Below the pieces are notes generated by a model that had not been told where the DNA came from, did not search any database, and saw only the letters and a program-made list of their open reading frames with translations. Source: Neolewinella agarilytica (lineage in GTDB: Bacteria; Bacteroidota; Bacteroidia; Chitinophagales; Saprospiraceae). From it: a stretch of 64,000 bases of DNA. The stretch covers positions 124,001-188,000 of the forward strand of contig NZ_FOFB01000006.1 in the NCBI RefSeq assembly GCF_900110645.1, in the 5' to 3' direction. The number at the start of each line of letters is the position of its first letter. Within the stretch, counting starts at the first letter, position 1. Below, one piece after another: positions 1 through 7,402 of the stretch. A program made the position numbers and the translations under genes.

Positions 1-1779
1 GGCCGCAGCGTCTTCCCGCCCGCTGCTGAATTCGTTGTAGATCTGCTCGGTGGTGACCAACTCCACCGTCAGCCCGTTGTGTGTTCTCCGGTGTTCCGCC
101 AGGGTTTCTGCCTGGGTGAGAAACTCAGGATGGGTGATGATGATCATCTCCGCACTATTGATGGCGTGCAGGTTCTGTGTTTCTACTCGTTTGCCACTAA
201 GGGGTTCCAGCAGTGATGCTCCGCTACGGAAAGCAACGTACTCGAAGGCCCGGCCTGCGGCCGCTGCGGAAAAGCTGCCTCCGTTAACGGCGGTCTGACG
301 GACGTCTGCTCCGTCGATACGCCATACCCGGCCATCAGCGGGGAACTCACTCATGCGGAAGGAGACGGTGCCCTGATCCCGACTGCGGGTATCCCGGAAA
401 TTGAACTGTTCCAGCCCGGAAAAAGACAGCAGTCGGCGTGCGCGTAGCTGAATCCAGTCGAGCCAGGCCTCAGAGGTGCCGGAGTTGGCAGGGATCGGAT
501 AGTCAACCAGAACGTTAACGACGGGGTCGTTCAGAATGATATTGTTACTCACCGTTGCGGGAGAAGCTGCATTGCGTTGTTCCTGCTGACCGATACTGGT
601 GCTGCTGGCGATGCTGCTCTGTAATCGTTCACCGTTAACTTCCAGGAAAAACCGGCTGCTGGCGTCGGTGCGTAGAGCCATGCGGGCGCGTACGGTGGCC
701 GTCTCTCCGGCTACCAGGTCCGGAACCCGGAATAGGGCAGGATAGTTTTTCTCCCGCGAGATTTTGAAAAATTCTCCCCACCAGCTCTGGCCTGATCCGT
801 GTGAATTACCACCCAACTCGTGCAGAATATTGAATTGGTCTTCTTCAAAGTGGTAGAAAGCATCATAGCTATCGGTGGCCTGGCCACCGCCCGCTGAGGG
901 GAGCTCCGTTACCCGCCGGCCGGCGGCCCCGCCTATGCGGAGAAAGTAGGTGTTGCTGGTAGCGTAGATATTTTTCTCGTAGAAGAAACGATCCTGCTCC
1001 TCGTCATAGCGGAGGTTGTCCGGCCCGTTGGCGTAGAAAAGAATAAAGTCTCCACCATCAAAGCTGCCGTCATTTTCCCCATCGATGGTGATGGCCATTT
1101 CGGTGAGATCGTCCGGTGGTGTTTCATTAACGGTTTCGGGTAGTTTTCCGGCGAAGGGCTGGCCGTAGAGAGCGATGTTGCGCGGGTCGACGCCCTCGAG
1201 GTTAACCCCCAGCTTATCGGTCAGAAAGTCCCGGCTGATTTTATGCATACCGGCTTGATCAACTGTAATGCGGAACCAGTTTCCTTCGCGGAGAACGGAG
1301 TTGGTGGCGAAGGTCATCCGTGGCCGGGCCGCTGCGCCTTTGGGGACGAGTCGAATCTCCAGTTCCGTCAGCCGTTCCGCCCCGGTGGGGGTTTGAATGA
1401 TGGCGGGAGCGGTAACCTTGCCCAGCCAGCCTTCCGGCTGGCGGCTGACACTGACGGCGAAGCGGAAATCCGTTGGTAACTCCGCCGCACCACGCGGCAG
1501 CCTGACGGGCTCAAAAACACTGCTGATGACCTCGACGGTGTAGTCCCGCCCGGGCTCCGCCGCAAAGGTCCGCAGGTAGGTTGGCAGAGGAGATACTTCC
1601 ATTGCACCTGCGTTGGCGCCCTCTTCTCCTATCCGTTGAAAGGCAAATTCCACCAGTCGAATACCTTCCGTTTCCACGGCAAGGGGCTCTTCCCAGACGA
1701 GCTGGTCCTTCCACTGCTGCTGAGCAGAAAGCATTTGGGAAAGACAGCAGAAGAACAGCAGAAGGGCAAACTGGCGCAT
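1..1779 (-). CDS. porU: Type IX secretion system sortase PorU (partial, C-terminal part beyond window)
   Basis: PorU is the gingipain-like (C25) outer-surface enzyme that removes the C-terminal sorting domain from type IX cargo and attaches the cargo to the cell surface. The frame is open from an ATG at 1779 to the window edge, giving the first 593 residues of a protein usually well over 1000 long. A signal peptide is visible (MRQFALLLFFCCLSQMLSAQ). The last residues read IYNEFSSGRED, matching the start of the C25 domain in PorU proteins; the catalytic His and Cys would lie outside the window. Residues about 53-60 (GANAGAM) are encoded by a copy of the dispersed CGCAGGTGCA repeat. It is divergent from a PorP/SprF-family gene. 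Family assignment is strong; function is inferred from the family. Confidence 0.9.
   Translation of the reverse strand, partial: MRQFALLLFFCCLSQMLSAQQQWKDQLVWEEPLAVETEGIRLVEFAFQRIGEEGANAGAMEVSPLPTYLRTFAAEPGRDYTVEVISSVFEPVRLPRGAAELPTDFRFAVSVSRQPEGWLGKVTAPAIIQTPTGAERLTELEIRLVPKGAAARPRMTFATNSVLREGNWFRITVDQAGMHKISRDFLTDKLGVNLEGVDPRNIALYGQPFAGKLPETVNETPPDDLTEMAITIDGENDGSFDGGDFILFYANGPDNLRYDEEQDRFFYEKNIYATSNTYFLRIGGAAGRRVTELPSAGGGQATDSYDAFYHFEEDQFNILHELGGNSHGSGQSWWGEFFKISREKNYPALFRVPDLVAGETATVRARMALRTDASSRFFLEVNGERLQSSIASSTSIGQQEQRNAASPATVSNNIILNDPVVNVLVDYPIPANSGTSEAWLDWIQLRARRLLSFSGLEQFNFRDTRSRDQGTVSFRMSEFPADGRVWRIDGADVRQTAVNGGSFSAAAAGRAFEYVAFRSGASLLEPLSGKRVETQNLHAINSAEMIIITHPEFLTQAETLAEHRRTHNGLTVELVTTEQIYNEFSSGREDAAA
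1599..1621 (-). repeat. Dispersed CGCAGGTGCA element, copy inside porU
   Basis: On the minus strand the element reads GGGCGCC, AACGCAGGTGCAATGG. It lies in the coding sense of porU and is translated in the frame GCA-GGT-GCA (Ala-Gly-Ala). It shares the core with about 15 other places in the window. Confidence 0.7.
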
Positions 1780-1910
1780 AGATATGTAATCAGGGGTACT
1801 CGTAAGATACATAGGGTAGGACAAAACGTTGTTTCACCGACGTTAATTATTGATCGAAGCACTCTGGCTGTCGGTTTGACGACGAGCACCCCGCAATTTA
1901 ACATCCCAAA

Positions 1911-1942
1911 TTTGGGGAAGGCGGACTATAGAATTAGCTTTA
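1911..1942 (+). promoter_or_regulatory. Probable promoter of the PorP/SprF-family gene
   Basis: TTTG at 1911-1914 and TAGCTTTA at 1935-1942 are separated by 20 bases. This fits the Bacteroidota pattern TTTG-N19-21-TAnnTTTG with one mismatch in the last base. The -33 box overlaps a perfect 12-bp palindrome, CCCAAATTTGGG (1905-1916), which could be an operator. The expected transcript would have a leader of roughly 85 bases before the ATG at 2036. Confidence 0.5.
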
Positions 1943-2035
1943 GGCATCCGGGGCAGGTCATAAACCTGCCTGAAGAGTATATCCTTTGGATCAGGTTTTT
2001 CGTTGAAAAGACCTGTCTTTCCCAGAAACGAGCCG

Positions 2036-3046
2036 ATGAATTACCGTTACCCTTTAGCGCTTCTACTGTTAGCCTTGCTACTTCCATTGGGGGCACAGGA
2101 TGCTGTTTTTTCCCAGTTTTACGCAGCCCCGCTGCGATTGAACCCGGCGCTGGCCGGCATTGGTACGGCCCCCAGGATTACGGCCAACTACCGGGCCCAG
2201 CATACCAGCTACCCAAGTGCTTTTACGACCATGGCGGCAAGTTACGAGCAGCCCATCGAAGGAACGCCTTCGAGTTTTGGGATTCGGATGATGACGGATA
2301 AGCAGCTGGAAGGAGCCTACAAGAATACGGAAGTAGCACTGGTGTACAGTTATGACGTGCGGGTAAATGAACACCTGGGAGCCCGCCTGGGCCTGGCAGC
2401 AGGTATTCTGAGCACAGCGATTGATTTTAACAGCCTGACTTTCGGAGATGTGCTGGACCCGCTGATCGGAGCGGATGGGGTAACGATGGAAACACTGGTG
2501 GGGGCTTCTAAAACCTCCGCTGACTTTGGCGCGGGTATCGTGCTCTACGGTAAGAACTACTATGGAGGCATTAGCTTCGAGCATATGAACCGGCCGGACG
2601 AAAGTTTGATCGAACTCAATGATAACCTTTATGCAGGCAGGCCGCAGCTGATAAAAGTGACGGGTGGTGCTCAGTTAAATGTGCGGCGCTACAGTAACCG
2701 CCGCCGGCCAAGCTACATCACACCTAATTTTCTGTACGCCTCCCAGGCAAAATTGCGCCAGCTCAACCTGGGGGCTTACTTCGGCTACGGACCAGTTGCC
2801 CTGGGAGCCTGGTACCGGCATGCTTTTGAAAACGCAGATGGGTTTATCGCTGCCGTAAGCTTCCGACAAGATGTGTTGAAAGTAGGCTTCAGCTACGATG
2901 CCGTTGTTTCTGATCTGCGTAACGTCCCCGGCGGGCTGGGCTCGACCTTTGAAGTGAGTGTAACCATTGATTTTGCGGCCAGCAAGGAGCTGCAGAGACG
3001 GCGCAAAGCGGATCGTTATAATGATTGCTTTGGCATGTTCAGGTAA
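2036..3046 (+). CDS. PorP/SprF family type IX secretion membrane protein
   Basis: This is a 336-residue outer-membrane beta-barrel of the PorP/SprF family, associated with type IX secretion and gliding. The ATG at 2036 is preferred to an upstream in-frame ATG at 2003 because it begins a clean signal peptide (MNYRYPLALLLLALLLPLGA). Directly after it comes the family hallmark FSQFYAAPLRLNPALAG. Alternating beta-strand patterns run to the end, and the terminal strand is followed by a short basic tail. It stands alone with its own promoter, divergent from porU, and not in a porPKLMN operon. It could therefore be one of the many extra PorP-like paralogues of Bacteroidota and not the core PorP. Confidence 0.88.
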   Translation: MNYRYPLALLLLALLLPLGAQDAVFSQFYAAPLRLNPALAGIGTAPRITANYRAQHTSYPSAFTTMAASYEQPIEGTPSSFGIRMMTDKQLEGAYKNTEVALVYSYDVRVNEHLGARLGLAAGILSTAIDFNSLTFGDVLDPLIGADGVTMETLVGASKTSADFGAGIVLYGKNYYGGISFEHMNRPDESLIELNDNLYAGRPQLIKVTGGAQLNVRRYSNRRRPSYITPNFLYASQAKLRQLNLGAYFGYGPVALGAWYRHAFENADGFIAAVSFRQDVLKVGFSYDAVVSDLRNVPGGLGSTFEVSVTIDFAASKELQRRRKADRYNDCFGMFR

Positions 3047-3363
3047 AACAAATGTTTAAATTTAAACGCGTAAATAACAAATAAAAACACGTTTTTATCA
3101 ATCATTTTTTTGGTTAAACAATGTCTTTTTGCTTCGTTTTCCACATTAAAATAATCAAATAAAGGATACTGTTGATAACTTTTTTCATGCATTCTTTCCT
3201 TACGGAGGGGCAATATTATACATTCGCGTTACTGAACGCAATGGATTAAGCCCCTGAGGTTCATGGGAATAAGACAACGGCTAGCCTTGAGAGAAATACC
3301 AACAGATTATTATTTAGCTATGAAGTTTTTTGCCGTTGTGATTTTAGGACTAAGAAATACTTT
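3047..3363. other. AT-rich intergenic region
   Basis: No gene is seen. The first 150 bases are strongly AT-rich and contain a perfect palindrome, GTTTAAATTTAAAC (3054-3067), just after the PorP-like stop codon. It closely resembles the palindrome before pncB (23561-23575). The region must also hold the promoter of the M23 peptidase gene, but no clear TTTG/TAnnTTTG pair was identified. Confidence 0.5.
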
Positions 3364-4356
3364 ATGAGACGCGAAAAATTCGTCTTTAATCAGCAAACGC
3401 TGCAATACGACCGCGTAGTCGAACCGCTGCGGTACACCATTCTCCGAATTTTTGGTTTTTGTTGTGCTGCCATGGTTTCTGCCGTATTGATGTTGTTGGT
3501 TGTTCACCGCTACTTCCCCAGCCCGAGTGAGCAGCTGCTGATGCAGGAGAATGACATTCTCCGTAGTCAAATATCCAGCACAAATGATGAGTTGGAGAAC
3601 CTGGCTTCAGTGTTGGAAAACATTCAAGACCGGGACGCCGGAGCCTACCGCATTATGTTCGGTATGGAACCCATCGATGAAGACGTTTGGCAAGGTGGCC
3701 GTGGTGGTCATGATGCTTACGAAAACCTGAGAGCACTGCCTAACAGCGGAGAACACATGGCTTCTCTGCGCGAAAAGGTTGACCGCTTCCGTCATCAGCT
3801 CGATCTTCAGAGCCGCTCGCTCGACGAGATCACGAACATGGCTAAAGACAAAGAGAAGATGCTGGCCTCTATCCCCAGCATCAAACCGATCCGTAGTGAT
3901 CGTTACAGCCGGAAAATTGAAAACCTGTCGGGTTTCGGTTACCGGATCCACCCCATTCTGAAGGTAGAAAAGATGCACTACGGCATTGACTTCAACTGTG
4001 CTGCGGGTACCCCCATCCAGGCTTCCGGTAACGGAACGGTCAAGTGGGCCGGCAAACGGGGGCACTACGGAAACTGTGTCATCATTGATCATGGTTACGG
4101 CTACGAGAGCCTCTACGGGCACATGAGTGAAATTGATCCCGCCGTAAAACGTGGAAAAGAAATCAAGCGTGGCGTTACCATCGGTAAGGTAGGTAGCACC
4201 GGATTGAGTACGGGCGATCACCTCCACTATGAAATCCATAAGGATGGTGTACGCATCGATCCTATCCAGTATTGTTACGACGGACTGAGCACAGAAGAGT
4301 ACGCTGCCCTGGTGCAGGCTTCTCAGCAGTCTAACATGAGTTTCGACTCTCACTAA
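3364..4356 (+). CDS. M23 family (LytM) metallopeptidase, membrane anchored
   Basis: This 330-residue protein is predicted to cut peptidoglycan cross-bridges, or to act as a divisome/elongasome activator, in the periplasm. It has a short cytoplasmic N-terminus, one membrane segment at about residues 31-47, a coiled-coil-like stretch at about 55-90 and 135-175, and a C-terminal LytM domain from about 190. The zinc ligands are visible: H205-xxx-D209 (HYGID) and the H-L-H triad at 286-288. The motif GFGYRIHPIL before them is typical of the family. The active site therefore looks intact, unlike degenerate EnvC/NlpD types. A strong terminator follows the gene. Confidence 0.9.
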   Translation: MRREKFVFNQQTLQYDRVVEPLRYTILRIFGFCCAAMVSAVLMLLVVHRYFPSPSEQLLMQENDILRSQISSTNDELENLASVLENIQDRDAGAYRIMFGMEPIDEDVWQGGRGGHDAYENLRALPNSGEHMASLREKVDRFRHQLDLQSRSLDEITNMAKDKEKMLASIPSIKPIRSDRYSRKIENLSGFGYRIHPILKVEKMHYGIDFNCAAGTPIQASGNGTVKWAGKRGHYGNCVIIDHGYGYESLYGHMSEIDPAVKRGKEIKRGVTIGKVGSTGLSTGDHLHYEIHKDGVRIDPIQYCYDGLSTEEYAALVQASQQSNMSFDSH

Positions 4357-4399
4357 GAAGCATTTCAGACTACGATAAAATCACACTCAAAACATTCAG

Positions 4400-4434
4400 G
4401 AACAGCTTCGCTTCGGCGGGGCTGTTCTTTTTTT
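4400..4434 (+). terminator. Rho-independent terminator with UUCG tetraloop
   Basis: A 12-bp stem with two G-U pairs (GAACAGCTTCGC with GCGGGGCTGTTC) closes a TTCG loop through a C-G pair and is followed by seven T residues. It lies 44 bases after the M23 peptidase stop codon. Confidence 0.9.
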
Positions 4435-4749
4435 AGTGAGGGAATGGAAGAATGAAAGAATCAGAGAATGGGGCCTGGAGAATTGAAGTTTTAGGATCTC
4501 GGGGCTGATGCCAGCCCGTATGATTCCTCCGAGAGTCTCTCCTCCAACTCCTGTTCTCCTCCCACTCCTCCGGAAAATGGCTGTCGTGTAGTGACCAGAA
4601 CTCAACGTTCAGCCGTGTAATCCGCGACTGTTTGAAGAGGCTCCGGGACGATTAAAAGATCAGGGCATACACCTCACCGGGATATGTAAGCGTCCCGGTG
4701 GTATCTTCTTAACCACCCTGTCCGCGACGAGTGGCACCCTTCCCGAAAT
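4435..4749. other. Convergent intergenic region with a hairpin
   Basis: No gene is supported. A perfect 8-bp stem, CACCGGGA with TCCCGGTG, lies at 4675-4700 about 50 bases beyond the stop codon of the minus-strand HEAT-like gene. It may act as that gene's terminator, although it lacks a T tract. The rest is purine- and pyrimidine-biased sequence without clear meaning. Confidence 0.5.
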
Positions 4750-5274
4750 TTAGCGATTAAGCTGTCGCAGAATCTTAGTCCCCCGGCTTCGGAACCCCGG
4801 CGTCGTCCCTTCCGCGATCGTGATTTCGATCAGGCCCCGGAGTTCGTCTTTCAGTTCCGGAAAAACCTCCGAGAAATTGGCGACGATCTGCATACCGTAG
4901 ACCCGGATGGCGACGGCTTCCGTCGGGCTTTCGAAGAGTCGAAAGGCGAGATCCAGAATTTCTCCCTGGTCCTTTTCCTCAATGAAGGAAAGAGGGAGTT
5001 CGGAGAAATACCGCAGCACGTTGCGCTTAACGGCATCATGGAGGGGAGCGTTAGCCGAAGCGATCATTTCTTTATGCCAGGGGGAGAGCCATGTGGGGTG
5101 AAGGCGGCCTACATCACCAACCACCATGGCCAGGCGCTGCACAACGCGGTATTCCTGCCCCAGAAAAAGCTCCATCAACGACATTAAGCGTCGTTTATCT
5201 TTCAGTACGTAGTGAAGAACCCGGTCAGCGTTTGCGCGGGAGTGTTCGGCCAGAATCTGTTCGCGGATGTCCAT
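4750..5274 (-). CDS. HEAT-repeat-like helical protein of unknown function
   Basis: This 174-residue, mostly helical cytosolic protein has no signal peptide. Helix pairs such as YRVVQRLAMVVGDV and AVKRNVLRYFSELPL resemble HEAT/armadillo repeats. The C-terminus is basic (FRSRGTKILRQLNR). No catalytic motif is visible. The gene lies 5 bases downstream of the PspA-like membrane gene on the same strand and is probably co-transcribed with it. Comparable short HEAT-like hypothetical proteins occur in Bacteroidota, but I cannot name a function. Confidence 0.7.
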   Translation of the reverse strand: MDIREQILAEHSRANADRVLHYVLKDKRRLMSLMELFLGQEYRVVQRLAMVVGDVGRLHPTWLSPWHKEMIASANAPLHDAVKRNVLRYFSELPLSFIEEKDQGEILDLAFRLFESPTEAVAIRVYGMQIVANFSEVFPELKDELRGLIEITIAEGTTPGFRSRGTKILRQLNR

Positions 5275-5279
5275 CGCTT

Positions 5280-6329
5280 CTATTCAAAGAAGCTATCGTA
5301 ACCCGTGCCGCCTTTGCTCCTGGTCTGGATGTCCTTTTCCCGTTGGGGGATGGAGTCCAGATCGAGGCTTTCGCTGGCGGTGGAAGATTTGCCGGAGATG
5401 CCCTCGGCTTCGATGTGGCCGCCGGCGAGCATCAGTTCGCTTTTGCGTTCCCACTCTTCGAGCATACGCAGGCCCTCATCGGCAAAAACGCCGTTTTGCA
5501 GGTCGACGGAAGACATGAAGTCGTTGGAGAGTTCCATCATTCGTTCCATTTCGCCGACTTTGTTGGCGACATCCTCGGCGATGTTTTCCATCGCAGCGTC
5601 AAACATGGCTCGTTGGTCAGGGTTTCCGTTGATGACGGACATGGCCGAAGACATCGCACCATGGCTGGCACGAATGGTCTTGCGTTCCATAATCTTTAGT
5701 TCCACCTGGTCCCGGGTGTCTTCGAGCAACACTTCGGAGTTCTGGTGCATCCGGTTCAGAACGCGGTAGAGCACATCCATCTTAGCCAGCAACACATTGT
5801 ACTTCTCGTTGCTTTCCTTCAGGCGTGCAGCCCGACGGCTGCTCAGGATCATCTGTTGCTTCTTGCCGCGCTCTTTGGCCAGTTTGGCCAGTTTCAGTTG
5901 CTTGCCGATCTCAGACTCATTGGTTTCTACCAGAGTTTTCAGGTGGCGGACCTGCCCGCGGAGCTTGCCGATCTGCTTGCGCATCTCGGTGAGGTTGCCT
6001 TCCAGTTCCTCGATGTAGCTTTTCAGAATCCCGATGGGGTCAATGTTGACAAAGAGGCCGGTAATGCTGCGCATCGCACTCTTGTACATATAACCGAACA
6101 GGGCGCGGGTACGTGGGTCAAGAACGGCAAAAAGAATCATCCCCAGCACCGCCAGGGAAACCACTATGCCAATGGTGGTAGTGATAAAGGGCAGAATTAC
6201 GCCCCATAAAGAAGAGACCAAAAAAGCTCCGCCCGCCAGTAAGGCTACCAGAAAAAGGAGACCGGTAACGCCCTCAGGGCGTTTCCAGAAAGATTTTGTA
6301 CTTGCTCCGTCGGAGGGGAATTCGGCCAT
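5280..6329 (-). CDS. PspA/Vipp1-like coiled-coil protein with N-terminal membrane segments
   Basis: The protein is 349 residues from the ATG at 6329. An upstream ATG at 6416 would add 29 residues without recognisable features. Two hydrophobic segments occur at about residues 20-42 and 45-66 (GVTGLLFLVALLAGGAFLV and the next helix). A long coiled coil runs from about 95 to 300, beginning NIDPIGILKSYIEELEGNL, which resembles the first helices of PspA/IM30 (DP...I...EME). The tail is acidic and polar. PspA/Vipp1 proteins are ESCRT-III-like membrane remodellers; a membrane-fused version is unusual. The assignment rests on pattern similarity and is inference. It sits with a HEAT-like gene and another coiled-coil gene. 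Confidence 0.6.
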   Translation of the reverse strand: MAEFPSDGASTKSFWKRPEGVTGLLFLVALLAGGAFLVSSLWGVILPFITTTIGIVVSLAVLGMILFAVLDPRTRALFGYMYKSAMRSITGLFVNIDPIGILKSYIEELEGNLTEMRKQIGKLRGQVRHLKTLVETNESEIGKQLKLAKLAKERGKKQQMILSSRRAARLKESNEKYNVLLAKMDVLYRVLNRMHQNSEVLLEDTRDQVELKIMERKTIRASHGAMSSAMSVINGNPDQRAMFDAAMENIAEDVANKVGEMERMMELSNDFMSSVDLQNGVFADEGLRMLEEWERKSELMLAGGHIEAEGISGKSSTASESLDLDSIPQREKDIQTRSKGGTGYDSFFE

Positions 6330-6460
6330 CAGTTTCGTTTTAGCAGAAGGGAATAAGATAACGGTTAGAAAGGGGAGAGGTTTTAGTAGCTGCTGAAAAC
6401 CATGGTTATCGGGCAAGAAAGCCGGCGGCCCGACCCCTCATTCCCCTGGAATCGAACCTA

Positions 6461-6543
6461 AACCCTGCAACTTGAACCCTGCAACCTGCAACCTGCAACT
6501 TGAACCTGCAACCTGCAACCTGCAACCTGCAACTTGAACCTGC
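6461..6543. repeat. Simple heptamer repeat, CTGCAAC type
   Basis: About ten imperfect copies of the 7-mer CTGCAAC, interspersed with CTTGAAC units, fill the gap between two minus-strand genes. The array ends 4 bases before the stop codon at 6547. A related array lies at 25842-25934. Confidence 0.8.
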
Positions 6544-6546
6544 CCC

Positions 6547-7098
6547 CTATCCCAACACCCGCGTAATATCCGTCACATCCTGCCGGATAGCGGAGGTAAT
6601 TACTTCCAGCGCGTCATCAAACCCTTTTTGATTCTGGCTGGCTTTATTTTTGGCAGTATTGATGAGTTCGTCGGCAGATTCAATGCGGGCTTTTGCTTTT
6701 TCCACTTCGGCTTTGAGCTGTTCAATCTTAGCTTCCCAGTTGGCAATTTTTTTCTTCAACTCGCCGGTTTCCTTGGCTTTGCCCTCGACGTTGCTCATCA
6801 GGTGCTTCTCCATGGAGTTCATGAACTTAGACTTCTCGTCCTGCAAGACTTCCGTATAGTACCTCGCGGTCTTTACCAGCTTTTCGAGCGTAAGCCCGGC
6901 GGTGGAACCGGTCGCGAAGGCAGCTTTTAGCGCAGTGTCATGATCCATGCCGATTTCCATCAGCTTGGCTACCGACTGCTTGAATTCCAGATAGTCAAAG
7001 CCCTCCAGATTTTTATCTTCCAGGGCTTTCATCAATACATTAGCAAAGCGATCATCATCTTGAGACATAGTATCAAAGGCTTTAGCGAGTTTAGACAT
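6547..7098 (-). CDS. Small coiled-coil protein, unknown function
   Basis: This is a 183-residue soluble protein. The N-terminal half (residues 1-85) is helical and globular, with the segment SVAKLMEIGMDHDTALKAAF. The second half is a coiled coil rich in K, E and A (KKIANWEAKIEQLKAEVEKA), followed by a short helical tail. There is no signal peptide and no known motif. It is the promoter-proximal member of the minus-strand group that includes the PspA-like membrane protein, so a shared role at the membrane is plausible but unproven. Confidence 0.7.
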   Translation of the reverse strand: MSKLAKAFDTMSQDDDRFANVLMKALEDKNLEGFDYLEFKQSVAKLMEIGMDHDTALKAAFATGSTAGLTLEKLVKTARYYTEVLQDEKSKFMNSMEKHLMSNVEGKAKETGELKKKIANWEAKIEQLKAEVEKAKARIESADELINTAKNKASQNQKGFDDALEVITSAIRQDVTDITRVLG

Positions 7099-7244
7099 AG
7101 TAGTTTCTGTTCGTAGAAAACGCTAAAGTAACGAATGCGTTGCGCATCTGGTTTGCCTTTGGACGGATGAAGGCGTTTTGTCGACAGGTCGATCGATCTG
7201 AAAGGCTGTTTGCAGAGAATCGCGGAGGGGAATAACTGGTATCT

Positions 7245-7266
7245 GGGCGCTACCGCAGGTGCAATG
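7245..7266 (+). repeat. Dispersed CGCAGGTGCA element, intergenic
   Basis: GGGCGCTACCGCAGGTGCAA with an exact core. It forms an inverted pair with the copy at 7325-7344. Confidence 0.75.
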
Positions 7267-7324
7267 AAACAACTAAGCGCAGTGTTCACGCTCTACGTCT
7301 CCCTCGCTTTTAAAAACCCTTGCC

Positions 7325-7344
7325 TGCACCTGCGGCCCCGCGCC
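7325..7344 (-). repeat. Dispersed CGCAGGTGCA element, intergenic
   Basis: On the minus strand it reads GGCGCGGGGCCGCAGGTGCA, with an exact core. It is the inverted partner of the copy at 7245-7266. Confidence 0.75.
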
Positions 7345-7402
7345 TGATTCTTTTAGTCCGTAGTGTTGTAAACGTTAGTTGGTAGATTCTACCGTCTACC
7401 GT

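Larger units (their letters stand above)
7099..7402. other. Intergenic region with an inverted pair of dispersed repeats
   Basis: No gene is supported. It holds two dispersed-repeat copies facing each other (7245-7266 and 7325-7344) and a short palindrome, GGTAGA-T-TCTACC, near 7381-7393. Next to that are TACCGTC units that run into the stop codon of the NhaC gene at 7403. The promoter of the minus-strand gene ending at 7098 should lie here; none was clearly recognised. Confidence 0.5.

Noticed and set aside
2003..2035. Upstream ATG for the PorP/SprF-like gene
   Set aside because: It would put eleven charged residues before a complete signal peptide; the ATG at 2036 fits better.
3607..4353. 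248-codon open frame opposite the M23 peptidase
   Set aside because: It lies entirely antisense to a gene with an intact active site; no start context, no domain.
6461..6543. Heptamer array as a CRISPR or origin iteron array
   Set aside because: Units are only 7 bases, imperfect and contiguous; no replication genes nearby, and similar arrays occur elsewhere.
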